Origin: Psychrobacillus sp042945595
Lineage (GTDB): Bacteria; Bacillota; Bacilli; Bacillales_A; Planococcaceae
Length of the DNA stretch: 64,000 nt
Assembly (NCBI RefSeq): GCF_042945595.1
Contig: NZ_CP168493.1
Location: 1,550,001 to 1,614,000, forward strand
Reading direction: 5' to 3'
Under the pieces are notes generated by a model. That model was given only the letters and a program-made list of their open reading frames with translations, was not told where the DNA came from and ran no database searches. A program made the translations under genes and the position numbers. Position 1 is the first letter of the stretch. Every line of letters starts with the position of its first letter. Of the stretch, positions 51,877 to 59,630 are shown piece by piece.

Positions 51877-53574
51877 TTGTACCCAAATAAATTAGTGGAA
51901 GAAGTTTTTCATTCAACTACGGAAGGAATTATGATTACGGACGAACAAATGAACATTTTGCTTGTAAACTCTGCTTTTGAAATGGTTACTGGGTATTCTC
52001 TAGAAGAAGTTCGTGGAAAAAACCCACGAATATTACACTCCGGAAAGCAAGAAGCATCCTATTATGCTCAAATGTGGAATGATATAAAAACTAAAGGAGT
52101 TTGGCGGGGAGAGATTTGGAATAAAAGAAAAAGTGGAGAAATTTATCCAGAACTTTTATCCATTGCAAGTATTGTAAATGTTGAAGGAGAAATTACAAAT
52201 TTCTTTGGAGTATTTTCTGATATTTCTCATAGAAAAGTAGTAGAAAAAGAAATAGAAGAACTTACTTTTACAGACCATTTAACGAACATTGCAAATCGTT
52301 ACTCTTTTAATGAATACTTAAATGTTTTAATAAATTCTTCGAAACAAAATGAGTGTAAGCATGCTGTGCTTTTTATAGATTTAGATCGGTTTAAACAAAT
52401 TAATGAATCTGTTGGTAACGATAGTGGTGATTTAATATTAACCGAAGTCGTTAATCGTATTAATGGTATTATTCGGAGTAAAGATATCTTTGCAAGGTAT
52501 GGTGGAGATGAATTTTTACTGACTTTAAACAATATTCACCATCAAAAAGAAGCGGCATCTTACGCAAAAAAGATATCTAAGTTATTAAATACACCGTTTA
52601 ATATTAATGGAGACGAAATATATATAACGTCAAGTATAGGAATTAGTATTTATCAGCAAGATGGTATAAGTGCGGAAAAACTAATACATAAAGCAGATAA
52701 AGCCATGTATTTTGCAAAGCAAAATGGTCGAAATCAATATGCTTTCTACTTTGAAGAATTAAAGAGTGATTCCAAAAGATTACTATTACTTGAATCCGAG
52801 CTTAGAAAAGCTATTCAGAAAAAGGAATTCACAATTTATTATCAACCAAAAGTTTCTATTGAAAAACAAGAAATAATTGGTGTGGAAGCCTTGGTCAGAT
52901 GGCAAAATGAAAAATTAGGATTTGTTTCTCCAGGAGAATTTATCCCTTATGCAGAAGATACTGGTTTAATTATTCCATTAAGTGAAGTGATTATTGAAAA
53001 GGTATGTTTGGATATTATCGATTGGCGAAATAAAGGGATACTAAATCTTTTAGTGTCTATTAATATTGCGTCTTTGCATTTTCAACAAGATGACTTTATA
53101 GAAAGAATAAATTCTATCTTAATGCAATATAATTGTAGTCCAAACCAATTGGAATTAGAGCTGACGGAACGAACAATTATGAATGATACAGAAGGAATTG
53201 TGGAAAAGCTTATTAAATTAAAAAACATGGGTTTCAAAATATCTATTGATGATTTTGGAACTGGCTATTCATCCTTGAGTTACTTAAATCGTTTTCCACT
53301 TAATTATTTAAAAATTGATGGTAGCTTTGTAAAACAAATAACAACTTTAAAAGATATGCAAGCTATTGTAGATTGTATTATTATGTTAGCTCATCGTTTA
53401 CATATAAAAGTAGTAGCAGAAGGTGTAGAAACAAAAGAACAGGTAAAGCTTTTAAAAGAAATGGATTGTGATATTATTCAAGGATATTATTACAGTAGAC
53501 CAATTCCTAGTAAAGAACTACTGGATTTCTTTGAACTTTGGGAAATTCATAAGATAGAAAGGAATGTACTATGA
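51877..53574 (+). CDS. PAS-GGDEF-EAL cyclic-di-GMP signalling protein
   Basis: 565 residues, no membrane segment. PAS sensor domain about 5-115 (EGIMITDEQMNILLVNSAFE), then a diguanylate cyclase domain with intact GGDEF (209-213) and the product-inhibition site RSKD (200-203) at the canonical 5-residue distance. A phosphodiesterase domain follows with EALVRW (from 338), ELTERTIM, IDDFGTGYSSL and KIDGSFV, all intact. Both activities are therefore possible. The start is uncertain: TTG 51877 has no visible ribosome site and a stop lies 24 bases upstream. It overlaps rlmL by four bases (ATGA). In B. subtilis no such gene lies between rnpB and ypsC. Confidence 0.88.
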   Translation: MYPNKLVEEVFHSTTEGIMITDEQMNILLVNSAFEMVTGYSLEEVRGKNPRILHSGKQEASYYAQMWNDIKTKGVWRGEIWNKRKSGEIYPELLSIASIVNVEGEITNFFGVFSDISHRKVVEKEIEELTFTDHLTNIANRYSFNEYLNVLINSSKQNECKHAVLFIDLDRFKQINESVGNDSGDLILTEVVNRINGIIRSKDIFARYGGDEFLLTLNNIHHQKEAASYAKKISKLLNTPFNINGDEIYITSSIGISIYQQDGISAEKLIHKADKAMYFAKQNGRNQYAFYFEELKSDSKRLLLLESELRKAIQKKEFTIYYQPKVSIEKQEIIGVEALVRWQNEKLGFVSPGEFIPYAEDTGLIIPLSEVIIEKVCLDIIDWRNKGILNLLVSINIASLHFQQDDFIERINSILMQYNCSPNQLELELTERTIMNDTEGIVEKLIKLKNMGFKISIDDFGTGYSSLSYLNRFPLNYLKIDGSFVKQITTLKDMQAIVDCIIMLAHRLHIKVVAEGVETKEQVKLLKEMDCDIIQGYYYSRPIPSKELLDFFELWEIHKIERNVL

Positions 53575-54698
53575 CAAATTTTAAATTAGTAGCAACTTCA
53601 GCAATGGGATTAGAATCAATCGTTGCAGATGAAGTAAAAGCATTAGGATACGAAACAACAACAGAAAATGGGAAAATCTATTTTGAAGGTGATGAACGAG
53701 CAATAGCTAGAGCGAATGTATGGTTACGAGTTGCAGATCGCGTCAAAATAGTTGCGGCTCAGTTTCCTGTTAAAACATTTGACGAACTTTTTGAACGCAC
53801 GAAAGCAGTGCAATGGGAAAAGTTTTTACCTGTAGATGCTGCTTTTCCAGTTCAAGGAAAATCCGTCAAATCTACATTATTTAGTGTTCCAGATTGCCAA
53901 GCAATCGTAAAAAAAGCAGTAGTAGAGCGACTAAAACTAGCACATAAGCGTATTGGTTTCTTGGATGAATCAGGTGCTACTTACAAACTTGAAATTAGTA
54001 TTTTAAAAGATATTGCTACTATCACAATCGATACTAGCGGGGCAGGTCTCCATAAACGTGGATATCGTCAAGATCAAGGGGAAGCACCTTTAAAAGAAAC
54101 ACTTGCAGCTGCACTAGTAAAAATTTCTAAATGGAATCCAGATCGTCCTTTTGTAGATCCTTTTTGTGGTTCTGGTACAATTGCCATTGAAGCTGCCATG
54201 ATTGGACAAAATATTGCTCCTGGTTTTAATCGAGACTTTCATAGTGAAGCATGGTCATGGATGCCTAAGACTATATGGGAAACTGTAAGAGAAGAGGCTG
54301 AAGCTCTTGCTAATTATAATCAAGAACTACAAATTATTGGTTCAGATATTGATCATAAAATGATTCAAATTGCGGAACAAAATGCTTTTGAATCAGGATT
54401 TGCAGATATCCTTACATTTAAACAGATGCAAGCAAGAGATTTCTCTACAACATTAACGGATGGTGTCATGATTGGTAATCCACCATATGGTGAACGCATT
54501 GGAGAAGTTGAAGAGATTGAAAAATTGATTAGTGACCTTGGATATGCGATGGAAAAATATCCTTCATGGTCTGTTTATATGTTGTCTTCGATGGAAAATT
54601 TCGAACAATTATATGGTAAAAGAACAACGAAAAAACGAAAACTATTTAATGGATTTATTCGAACGGATTATTATCAATTTTGGGGTAAGCGTTCTTAA
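53571..54698 (+). CDS. rlmL: RlmL-like 23S rRNA methyltransferase (YpsC)
   Basis: 375 residues. An N-terminal THUMP RNA-binding domain (about 45-155) is followed by a SAM-dependent methyltransferase domain with VDPFCGSGTIAIEAAMIG and the base-flipping GNPPYGERIG. The family makes N2-methylguanosine in 23S rRNA. It starts within the stop of the GGDEF-EAL gene, so its translation is probably coupled to a c-di-GMP protein, an unusual partnership. A terminator follows. Confidence 0.92.
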   Translation: MTNFKLVATSAMGLESIVADEVKALGYETTTENGKIYFEGDERAIARANVWLRVADRVKIVAAQFPVKTFDELFERTKAVQWEKFLPVDAAFPVQGKSVKSTLFSVPDCQAIVKKAVVERLKLAHKRIGFLDESGATYKLEISILKDIATITIDTSGAGLHKRGYRQDQGEAPLKETLAAALVKISKWNPDRPFVDPFCGSGTIAIEAAMIGQNIAPGFNRDFHSEAWSWMPKTIWETVREEAEALANYNQELQIIGSDIDHKMIQIAEQNAFESGFADILTFKQMQARDFSTTLTDGVMIGNPPYGERIGEVEEIEKLISDLGYAMEKYPSWSVYMLSSMENFEQLYGKRTTKKRKLFNGFIRTDYYQFWGKRS

Positions 54699-54739
54699 TA
54701 TAGGATTATTTTTGTAATTGGGGACATCAGTCTAAGTCT

Positions 54740-54778
54740 AACGGAAGGGAATTGCTCCTTTCCGTTCTTATTTTATTT
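54740..54778 (+). terminator. Intrinsic terminator after rlmL
   Basis: aacggaaggg / cctttccgtt pairs around loop aattgct, followed by cttattttatttt. Confidence 0.75.
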
Positions 54779-54793
54779 TGGAGGAGTTATCAT

Positions 54794-56698
54794 ATGAAAA
54801 AAGCGTTACCTTTTCAATTATCAAAAGACCGTTCTTTCTTCGAATCATTAGGTGATTGGATGGGAGATGTTTTATACGACGAGTTACCAGAGAAAGGCTT
54901 TGAATGCCGTGATGAACAAATCTTTATGGCATATCAAATTGAAAAAGCATTGAAAGAAAGAAATGTATTATTTGCGGAAGCTGGAGTAGGTACAGGAAAA
55001 ACGATTGCCTATTTACTACCAGCTATCTCTTACGCAAGGTATACGGGAAAGCCTGCTTTAATTGCTTGTGCGGATGAAACATTAATAGAGCAATTAGTTA
55101 AAGAAGCAGGGGATATCTTTAAACTGCAAAATTATTTAGATATTACAATTGATGTTCGGTTAGCGAAATCTCGAAATCAATATTTATGCTTAAAGCGTTT
55201 GGAAGATGCGCAAAAAGATTTAGATAATGAATATTTCTTAGAGGAAATAGAGGATCTAATTCCTGACTTTGTCTATGGACATTCATCTCTTCAGCAAATT
55301 TATCCATATGGGGAACGAAGTCAATTTCCTGGTGTAAGTGATGAAGATTGGCAAAAAGTGAATTATCATCCAACTCAACAATGTATGGTATGTGACGTGA
55401 GAAATCGCTGTGGTCAAACTATTCACCGACAAAATTATCGAGAGTCCTCAGATTTGATCATTTGCTCACATGAATTCTTAATGGAACATATTTGGACGAA
55501 AGAATCAAGAATTCGAGAAGGACAACTACCATTACTTCCCGAAGTTTCGATGACAATATTAGATGAAGGCCATTTATTGGAATTTGCAGCACAAAAAGCC
55601 CTTACGTATGAAATACAAAGTGAGACGCTTGTTCGTTTGCTAGAAAGAATTATGGTAGATGGTATTAGAGAAAAAACATTATACTTAATGGAGCAATTAC
55701 AAGAAACACATGATGAGATATTTGGTTTAATAAGAAAAAATAGTATAACCCAAGATAGTGAACGTATGACAATTGAAAAATCAGATTTACTGATGCAATC
55801 ATGTAAAAAGGCAATAAGAATCACTAATGACTTATTAGAAGAGTTTGTTTTTGAGTCCGAGCTATTCACGATTCCTGAATATGAACTTCGTATGGTAGAA
55901 GAATTTTTAGAACAATATTCGTTCTCTTTACGCTTATTCACTGAAAAAGGGGATGGAGTAGAATGGTTAGAAATAATTGATGGACATGAAACGTTAATCA
56001 TTATGCCGCGTTTAGTTACAGATATTTTAAATGAAAAACTATTCACTTCTAAAATGCCCATCATTTTCTCTTCTGCTACATTATCGATTCAAAAAGATTT
56101 TACGTATATAGCGGACTCATTAGGGGTAGAAAAGTTTCAATCATTTTCTGTAGCATCCCCTTTTGATTATGATGAAGTGATGAAAATCCATGTGGATAAA
56201 ATTGAGCAAGAAAACAAAACAACGCATGTTCATAAATTATTGGAAGAAAAACAACAGACATTAATTTTGTTTAAATCGAAAGCAGCAATGGATCAATTTA
56301 GATTATCTTCCTCTAAAAAAGGCGATATCGTATTTGAAGGGGAACGTGAACTTTCTACTATTGTGAAAGAGTTTCAAAATGGAGACTTTGCTACACTTTG
56401 TTCCTATCATTTATGGGAAGGTCTCGATTTACCAGAAAAAGCTTTAACGAGAGTCATTATTTTTGATTTACCTTTCCCGCCTGTTGATCCATTATTCGAT
56501 GCAAAACGTACGTTTTCAAATGACCCATTTGAGGAAGTGGATTTACCGTTTATGCTATTAAGACTTCAGCAAGGAATCGGAAGACTTATTAGAACTTCTA
56601 ATGATTATGGTGAGATTCACATTCTGCTGAATGCTGAAGAAGCTGAAACAGAAAATCGTTTTGTGAATATTTTGCCTACATCTATTCAACCTTCATAA
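54794..56698 (+). CDS. ypvA: XPD/DinG-family helicase YpvA with iron-sulfur cysteines
   Basis: 634 residues. ATP-dependent helicase with P-loop EAGVGTGKTIAYLLPA (about 62-77), a DEGH box (ILDEGHLLEFA, about 256; most relatives have DEAH) and C-terminal YHLWEGLDLPEKAL and LQQGIGRLIRTS. Four cysteines between motifs I and II (one in YLCLKRL, three in CMVCDVRNRC) match the spacing of the 4Fe-4S domain of XPD/DinG helicases. No exonuclease domain. The frame opens at 54752; ATG 54794 with ggaggagtt upstream is the start. Confidence 0.9.
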   Translation: MKKALPFQLSKDRSFFESLGDWMGDVLYDELPEKGFECRDEQIFMAYQIEKALKERNVLFAEAGVGTGKTIAYLLPAISYARYTGKPALIACADETLIEQLVKEAGDIFKLQNYLDITIDVRLAKSRNQYLCLKRLEDAQKDLDNEYFLEEIEDLIPDFVYGHSSLQQIYPYGERSQFPGVSDEDWQKVNYHPTQQCMVCDVRNRCGQTIHRQNYRESSDLIICSHEFLMEHIWTKESRIREGQLPLLPEVSMTILDEGHLLEFAAQKALTYEIQSETLVRLLERIMVDGIREKTLYLMEQLQETHDEIFGLIRKNSITQDSERMTIEKSDLLMQSCKKAIRITNDLLEEFVFESELFTIPEYELRMVEEFLEQYSFSLRLFTEKGDGVEWLEIIDGHETLIIMPRLVTDILNEKLFTSKMPIIFSSATLSIQKDFTYIADSLGVEKFQSFSVASPFDYDEVMKIHVDKIEQENKTTHVHKLLEEKQQTLILFKSKAAMDQFRLSSSKKGDIVFEGERELSTIVKEFQNGDFATLCSYHLWEGLDLPEKALTRVIIFDLPFPPVDPLFDAKRTFSNDPFEEVDLPFMLLRLQQGIGRLIRTSNDYGEIHILLNAEEAETENRFVNILPTSIQPS

Positions 56699-56744
56699 AC
56701 TTATGGTAAGCTGAAAATGAAATGGGAAAAAGGGGGATGTAATT

Positions 56745-58244
56745 TTGACAATTGAACAGCAGTTTCTAGACTATGTAAAAAAGATTGGTGCATACAATGA
56801 AGCATTAGGGGTTTTATATTGGGATATGCGTACTGGTGCTCCGAAAAAAGGAATAGACCAACGTTCGGAAGTTGTTGGTGTTCTTGCAACAGATGTATTT
56901 AATCTTTCTACTTCGGAAGAATTAAAGCAATTATTAGATGAACTAGAACCAACGATTGATTCTGCAAATAAGGTGACTAAACGTGTATTTGAAGAAGTAA
57001 AGAAACAATATGAACTAAGTAAAAAAATACCAGCTGATGAATATAAAAAGTTTGTTATTCTTCAGTCTAAATCAGAATCTGTTTGGGAAGAAGCGAAATC
57101 CAAAAATGATTGGGATATGTTCAAACCTTATTTAACGGAAATGGTAGAAACTTTACAGAAATTCGTAACGTATTGGGGAGTTAAAGATGGCAATCCGTAC
57201 AATGTCCTTTTGGATCAATATGAACCTGGAATGACGACGGAAGTGTTGGATACAGTATTTGGTGACTTAAGAAACCGTATTGTTCCTTTATTGAAGAAAA
57301 TTTCAGATTCGCCAAATCAACCCAAAACAGATTTCTTATTTAAACATTTTGATAAGAAGCAACAAGAGGCATTTAGTCTAGATATACTTAAACAATTAGG
57401 CTATGATTTTGAAGCTGGAAGATTAGATGAAACGGTTCATCCATTTGCTACTGGTTTAAATCGTGGAGACGTACGAATTACAACAAAATACGATGAATCA
57501 GATTTCCGTTCTGCTGTCTTTGGTACCATTCATGAGTGTGGTCATGCCATTTACGAGCAGAATGTGGGAGAAGAGTTAACAGGAACACCTTTATCTGGAG
57601 GTGCTTCTATGGGAATTCATGAGTCTCAATCATTGTTTTACGAGAACTTTGTAGGACGCAATCCGAAGTTTTGGGAACAAAACTATGAGAAATTACAAAG
57701 TTATTCTCCGGAGCAATTCGGAGACGTTGCAATGGAAGACTTTTTACGAGCAATAAATGAAGTGAAGCCTTCACTAATTCGAATAGAAGCTGACGAGCTA
57801 ACTTACGCGCTACATATTATGATTCGTTACGAAATAGAAAAGGGTTTATTCAATGGAGATTTGAAAGTAGAAGAATTACCGGAGATTTGGAATTCAAAAT
57901 ATGAGGAGTATCTTGGTGTTCGACCAGAGACAAATGCAGAAGGAATTCTACAAGACGTCCACTGGGCAGGAGCAAGTTTTGGGTATTTCCCATCTTATGC
58001 TTTAGGATATATGTATGCATCTCAATTTAAAGCTGCAATGCTAAAAGATATTCCAAACTTTGATGATTTATTTGAAAAAGGAAATTTATCTCCAATTAAA
58101 GATTGGCTTACGAAAAATGTCCATCAATATGGAGCAGTGAAAAAACCACTAGAAATATTAAAAGATACAACAGGGGAAGGGCTTAACGGCAATTACCTAG
58201 CAGACTATTTAGAAGAAAAATATACAAGACTATATCAATTATAA
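56745..58244 (+). CDS. ypwA: M32 family metallocarboxypeptidase (YpwA)
   Basis: 499 residues. Thermostable carboxypeptidase 1 family, cutting residues from peptide C termini in the cytoplasm. The zinc site HECGHAIYE (H263, E264, H267) and the downstream GIHESQSLFYEN (third ligand) are intact, with DVHWAGASFGYFPSYALGYM near the end. TTG start after aaagggggatg. Follows ypvA, as in B. subtilis. Confidence 0.94.
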   Translation: MTIEQQFLDYVKKIGAYNEALGVLYWDMRTGAPKKGIDQRSEVVGVLATDVFNLSTSEELKQLLDELEPTIDSANKVTKRVFEEVKKQYELSKKIPADEYKKFVILQSKSESVWEEAKSKNDWDMFKPYLTEMVETLQKFVTYWGVKDGNPYNVLLDQYEPGMTTEVLDTVFGDLRNRIVPLLKKISDSPNQPKTDFLFKHFDKKQQEAFSLDILKQLGYDFEAGRLDETVHPFATGLNRGDVRITTKYDESDFRSAVFGTIHECGHAIYEQNVGEELTGTPLSGGASMGIHESQSLFYENFVGRNPKFWEQNYEKLQSYSPEQFGDVAMEDFLRAINEVKPSLIRIEADELTYALHIMIRYEIEKGLFNGDLKVEELPEIWNSKYEEYLGVRPETNAEGILQDVHWAGASFGYFPSYALGYMYASQFKAAMLKDIPNFDDLFEKGNLSPIKDWLTKNVHQYGAVKKPLEILKDTTGEGLNGNYLADYLEEKYTRLYQL

Positions 58245-58252
58245 TATATGTA

Positions 58253-58336
58253 GAGAGAACTAAGCTGCAAAGTTTAGTTCTCTCGGACTGTAGACAAACT
58301 CGATAAATTTGGAGTTTGCTTACAGTCTTTTTTTTT
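58253..58336 (+). terminator. Double hairpin terminator after ypwA
   Basis: First hairpin gagagaactaa / tttagttctctc (58253-58284). The second, gactgtagacaaactc / gagtttgcttacagtc (one mismatch), is followed by nine T residues (58286-58336) and is the strong terminator. Confidence 0.88.
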
Positions 58337-58460
58337 ATAAAATAGAATGCAAAGGAAATTGAGTCTGGAAAAAGACACTTGCTTTTCGCGGGATCTCACA
58401 TCTTTTCCCTCTATCTATTAATCAATGAGTGGAATGCGATGATGAAAAGAATAGTACCCC

Positions 58461-58688
58461 CCCAACAACTTGTGTCTTCACCAATTCCCGAGTGCTTTGA
58501 ACGAAACATCGGCTACACGATTACCGTAGTAATTTTACGGTAATCTTGTGGCCGATGTTTGTCCTTCGCCTCTTGGATTGTTTAGAGACATAGCGCATAA
58601 GGTTTTGATAATGAGAGACTAAATCCTGACCTACTCATTTAAACGAGGAAGAAGATACAATTTCGTCTGCTCAGAGCACGCTTATCTA
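58461..58688 (-). repeat. Family B palindromic repeat, copy B8, inverted
   Basis: On the minus strand it reads in family order: 'gcagacgaaattgtatc', 'gagactaa' region, 'gaggcgaaggacaaacat', then the palindrome 58504-58560 (aaacatcggctacacgattaccgta, tip gtaattt, and its complement with two mismatches), then 'caaagcactcgggaattgg'. The central long hairpin of other copies is replaced by a shorter 10-bp one, gattaccgta/tacggtaatc. It lies between ypwA and cheX. Confidence 0.82.
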
Positions 58689-58717
58689 AAAAAAAAGACT
58701 TTCTCAATAGAAAGTCC
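58688..58717 (-). terminator. Intrinsic terminator of cheX (minus strand)
   Basis: On the minus strand gactttct / agaaagtc with loop attg is followed by nine T residues, 10 bases after the cheX stop. Confidence 0.85.
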
Positions 58718-58727
58718 AGGAATCTCA

Positions 58728-59180
58728 TTATTCATCAATAGTTAATATGATTATTAAGTCTCCAATTCCCGTTATTTCGACAGGAAGTTTAAAAGCATGT
58801 TGGAATCCAAACAGTTTAGTAGTCCCAACGATCACTGTAGGAGGAGTTATATCAATTTCAACACCATTTCCTGCTACTGAAGTACATAAATTACCTGCAA
58901 TCATATTTCCTAACTCACCAGTAAATGATTCAAGCATTTCTCCTTCTAATGGCATGCCAAACATTGATGCACCAATAGATGAAAAGCATTTTGCTGTGGA
59001 ATCTATAATAATTCGTCCTTTTACATCCCCAATAATTCCTATGAGTACGGCCATTTCTTTTTGTTCAAATGGTTGTACCATTAGAGAAGGAGATTTAATT
59101 TCCATCGGAAGAGGGACTACAGATTTTAATGATTGTATTGTTCCATTTAGTATCGTTTGTATGTGTTTTGACTCACTCAT
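58728..59180 (-). CDS. cheX: CheX-like chemotaxis phosphatase-family protein
   Basis: 150 residues. It resembles the CheC/CheX/FliY family, which dephosphorylates CheY-P. The ESFTGELGNMIAGN segment carries the family E-x(2)-N-type catalytic pair. Further hydrophobic strands (VLIGIIGDVKGRIIID and DLIIILTIDE) fit the CheX fold. ggaggg precedes the ATG on the minus strand. It is monocistronic and convergent with ypwA; cheR is far away at 4302, so its partners are not local. Confidence 0.82.
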   Translation of the reverse strand: MSESKHIQTILNGTIQSLKSVVPLPMEIKSPSLMVQPFEQKEMAVLIGIIGDVKGRIIIDSTAKCFSSIGASMFGMPLEGEMLESFTGELGNMIAGNLCTSVAGNGVEIDITPPTVIVGTTKLFGFQHAFKLPVEITGIGDLIIILTIDE

Positions 59181-59321
59181 TCTTTCCCTCCGTCTAGTAA
59201 AGATGGCTTAATATTATCATAAAAGCAATCATAAATGAATACTTTATGTAGAAAATGTCGAAATGTTGTGCTATTATTTAAATGAGAATGAATTTCAAAT
59301 TCACTTGAAAGGACGATTTGT

Positions 59322-59411
59322 ATGATAGTTTTATTAATCGGATCGACAATTCTATTATATACTGGGGTTACAGCTTATGTATTACGTTCTACATCCCCAC
59401 AATCTAAATAA
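59322..59411 (+). CDS. 29-residue membrane peptide
   Basis: Short frame starting MIVLLIGSTILLYTGVTAYV and ending LRSTSPQSK. Residues 1-20 form one hydrophobic helix with a short positively charged tail. The ribosome site aaagga (59308-59313) lies 8 bases before the ATG and a terminator follows at 59426, so the unit looks like a real small gene. I do not recognise it; a role at the membrane is all that can be said. Confidence 0.6.
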   Translation: MIVLLIGSTILLYTGVTAYVLRSTSPQSK

Positions 59412-59425
59412 CATTATTTATGATA

Positions 59426-59477
59426 GATGACTACATTTGATCTTCTTTAACAAAGACAAATGGAGGCATCTTTTTTT
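59426..59477 (+). terminator. Intrinsic terminator after the small membrane peptide
   Basis: gatgactacatttg / caaatggaggcatc pairs with two mismatches, followed by seven T residues. Confidence 0.65.
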
Positions 59478-59494
59478 GATATTTTATATTTATA

Positions 59495-59584
59495 CGCAGG
59501 CTCGTCGCAGAAAAAGATTAGTGCTCCTGCGCAGGCTCGTCGCAAAAAATATAATGAACGCTTTTGCGTTCATTATATTTTTGC
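59495..59584. repeat. Direct repeats and perfect hairpin upstream of dynA
   Basis: cgcaggctcgtcgca occurs at 59495-59509 and 59530-59544, the first followed by gaaaaag and the second by aaaaaat. The second runs into a hairpin, caaaaaatataatgaacgc paired with gcgttcattatatttttg around tttt (59543-59583). 'tgctcctgcg....ctcgtcgc' here is related to the extra segment in repeats B5 and at 46292. The hairpin could end upstream transcription. Confidence 0.6.
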
Positions 59585-59630
59585 TATGATGTACATATAT
59601 TGTCGAATTATAAAGGGGATTTATTTTTAA

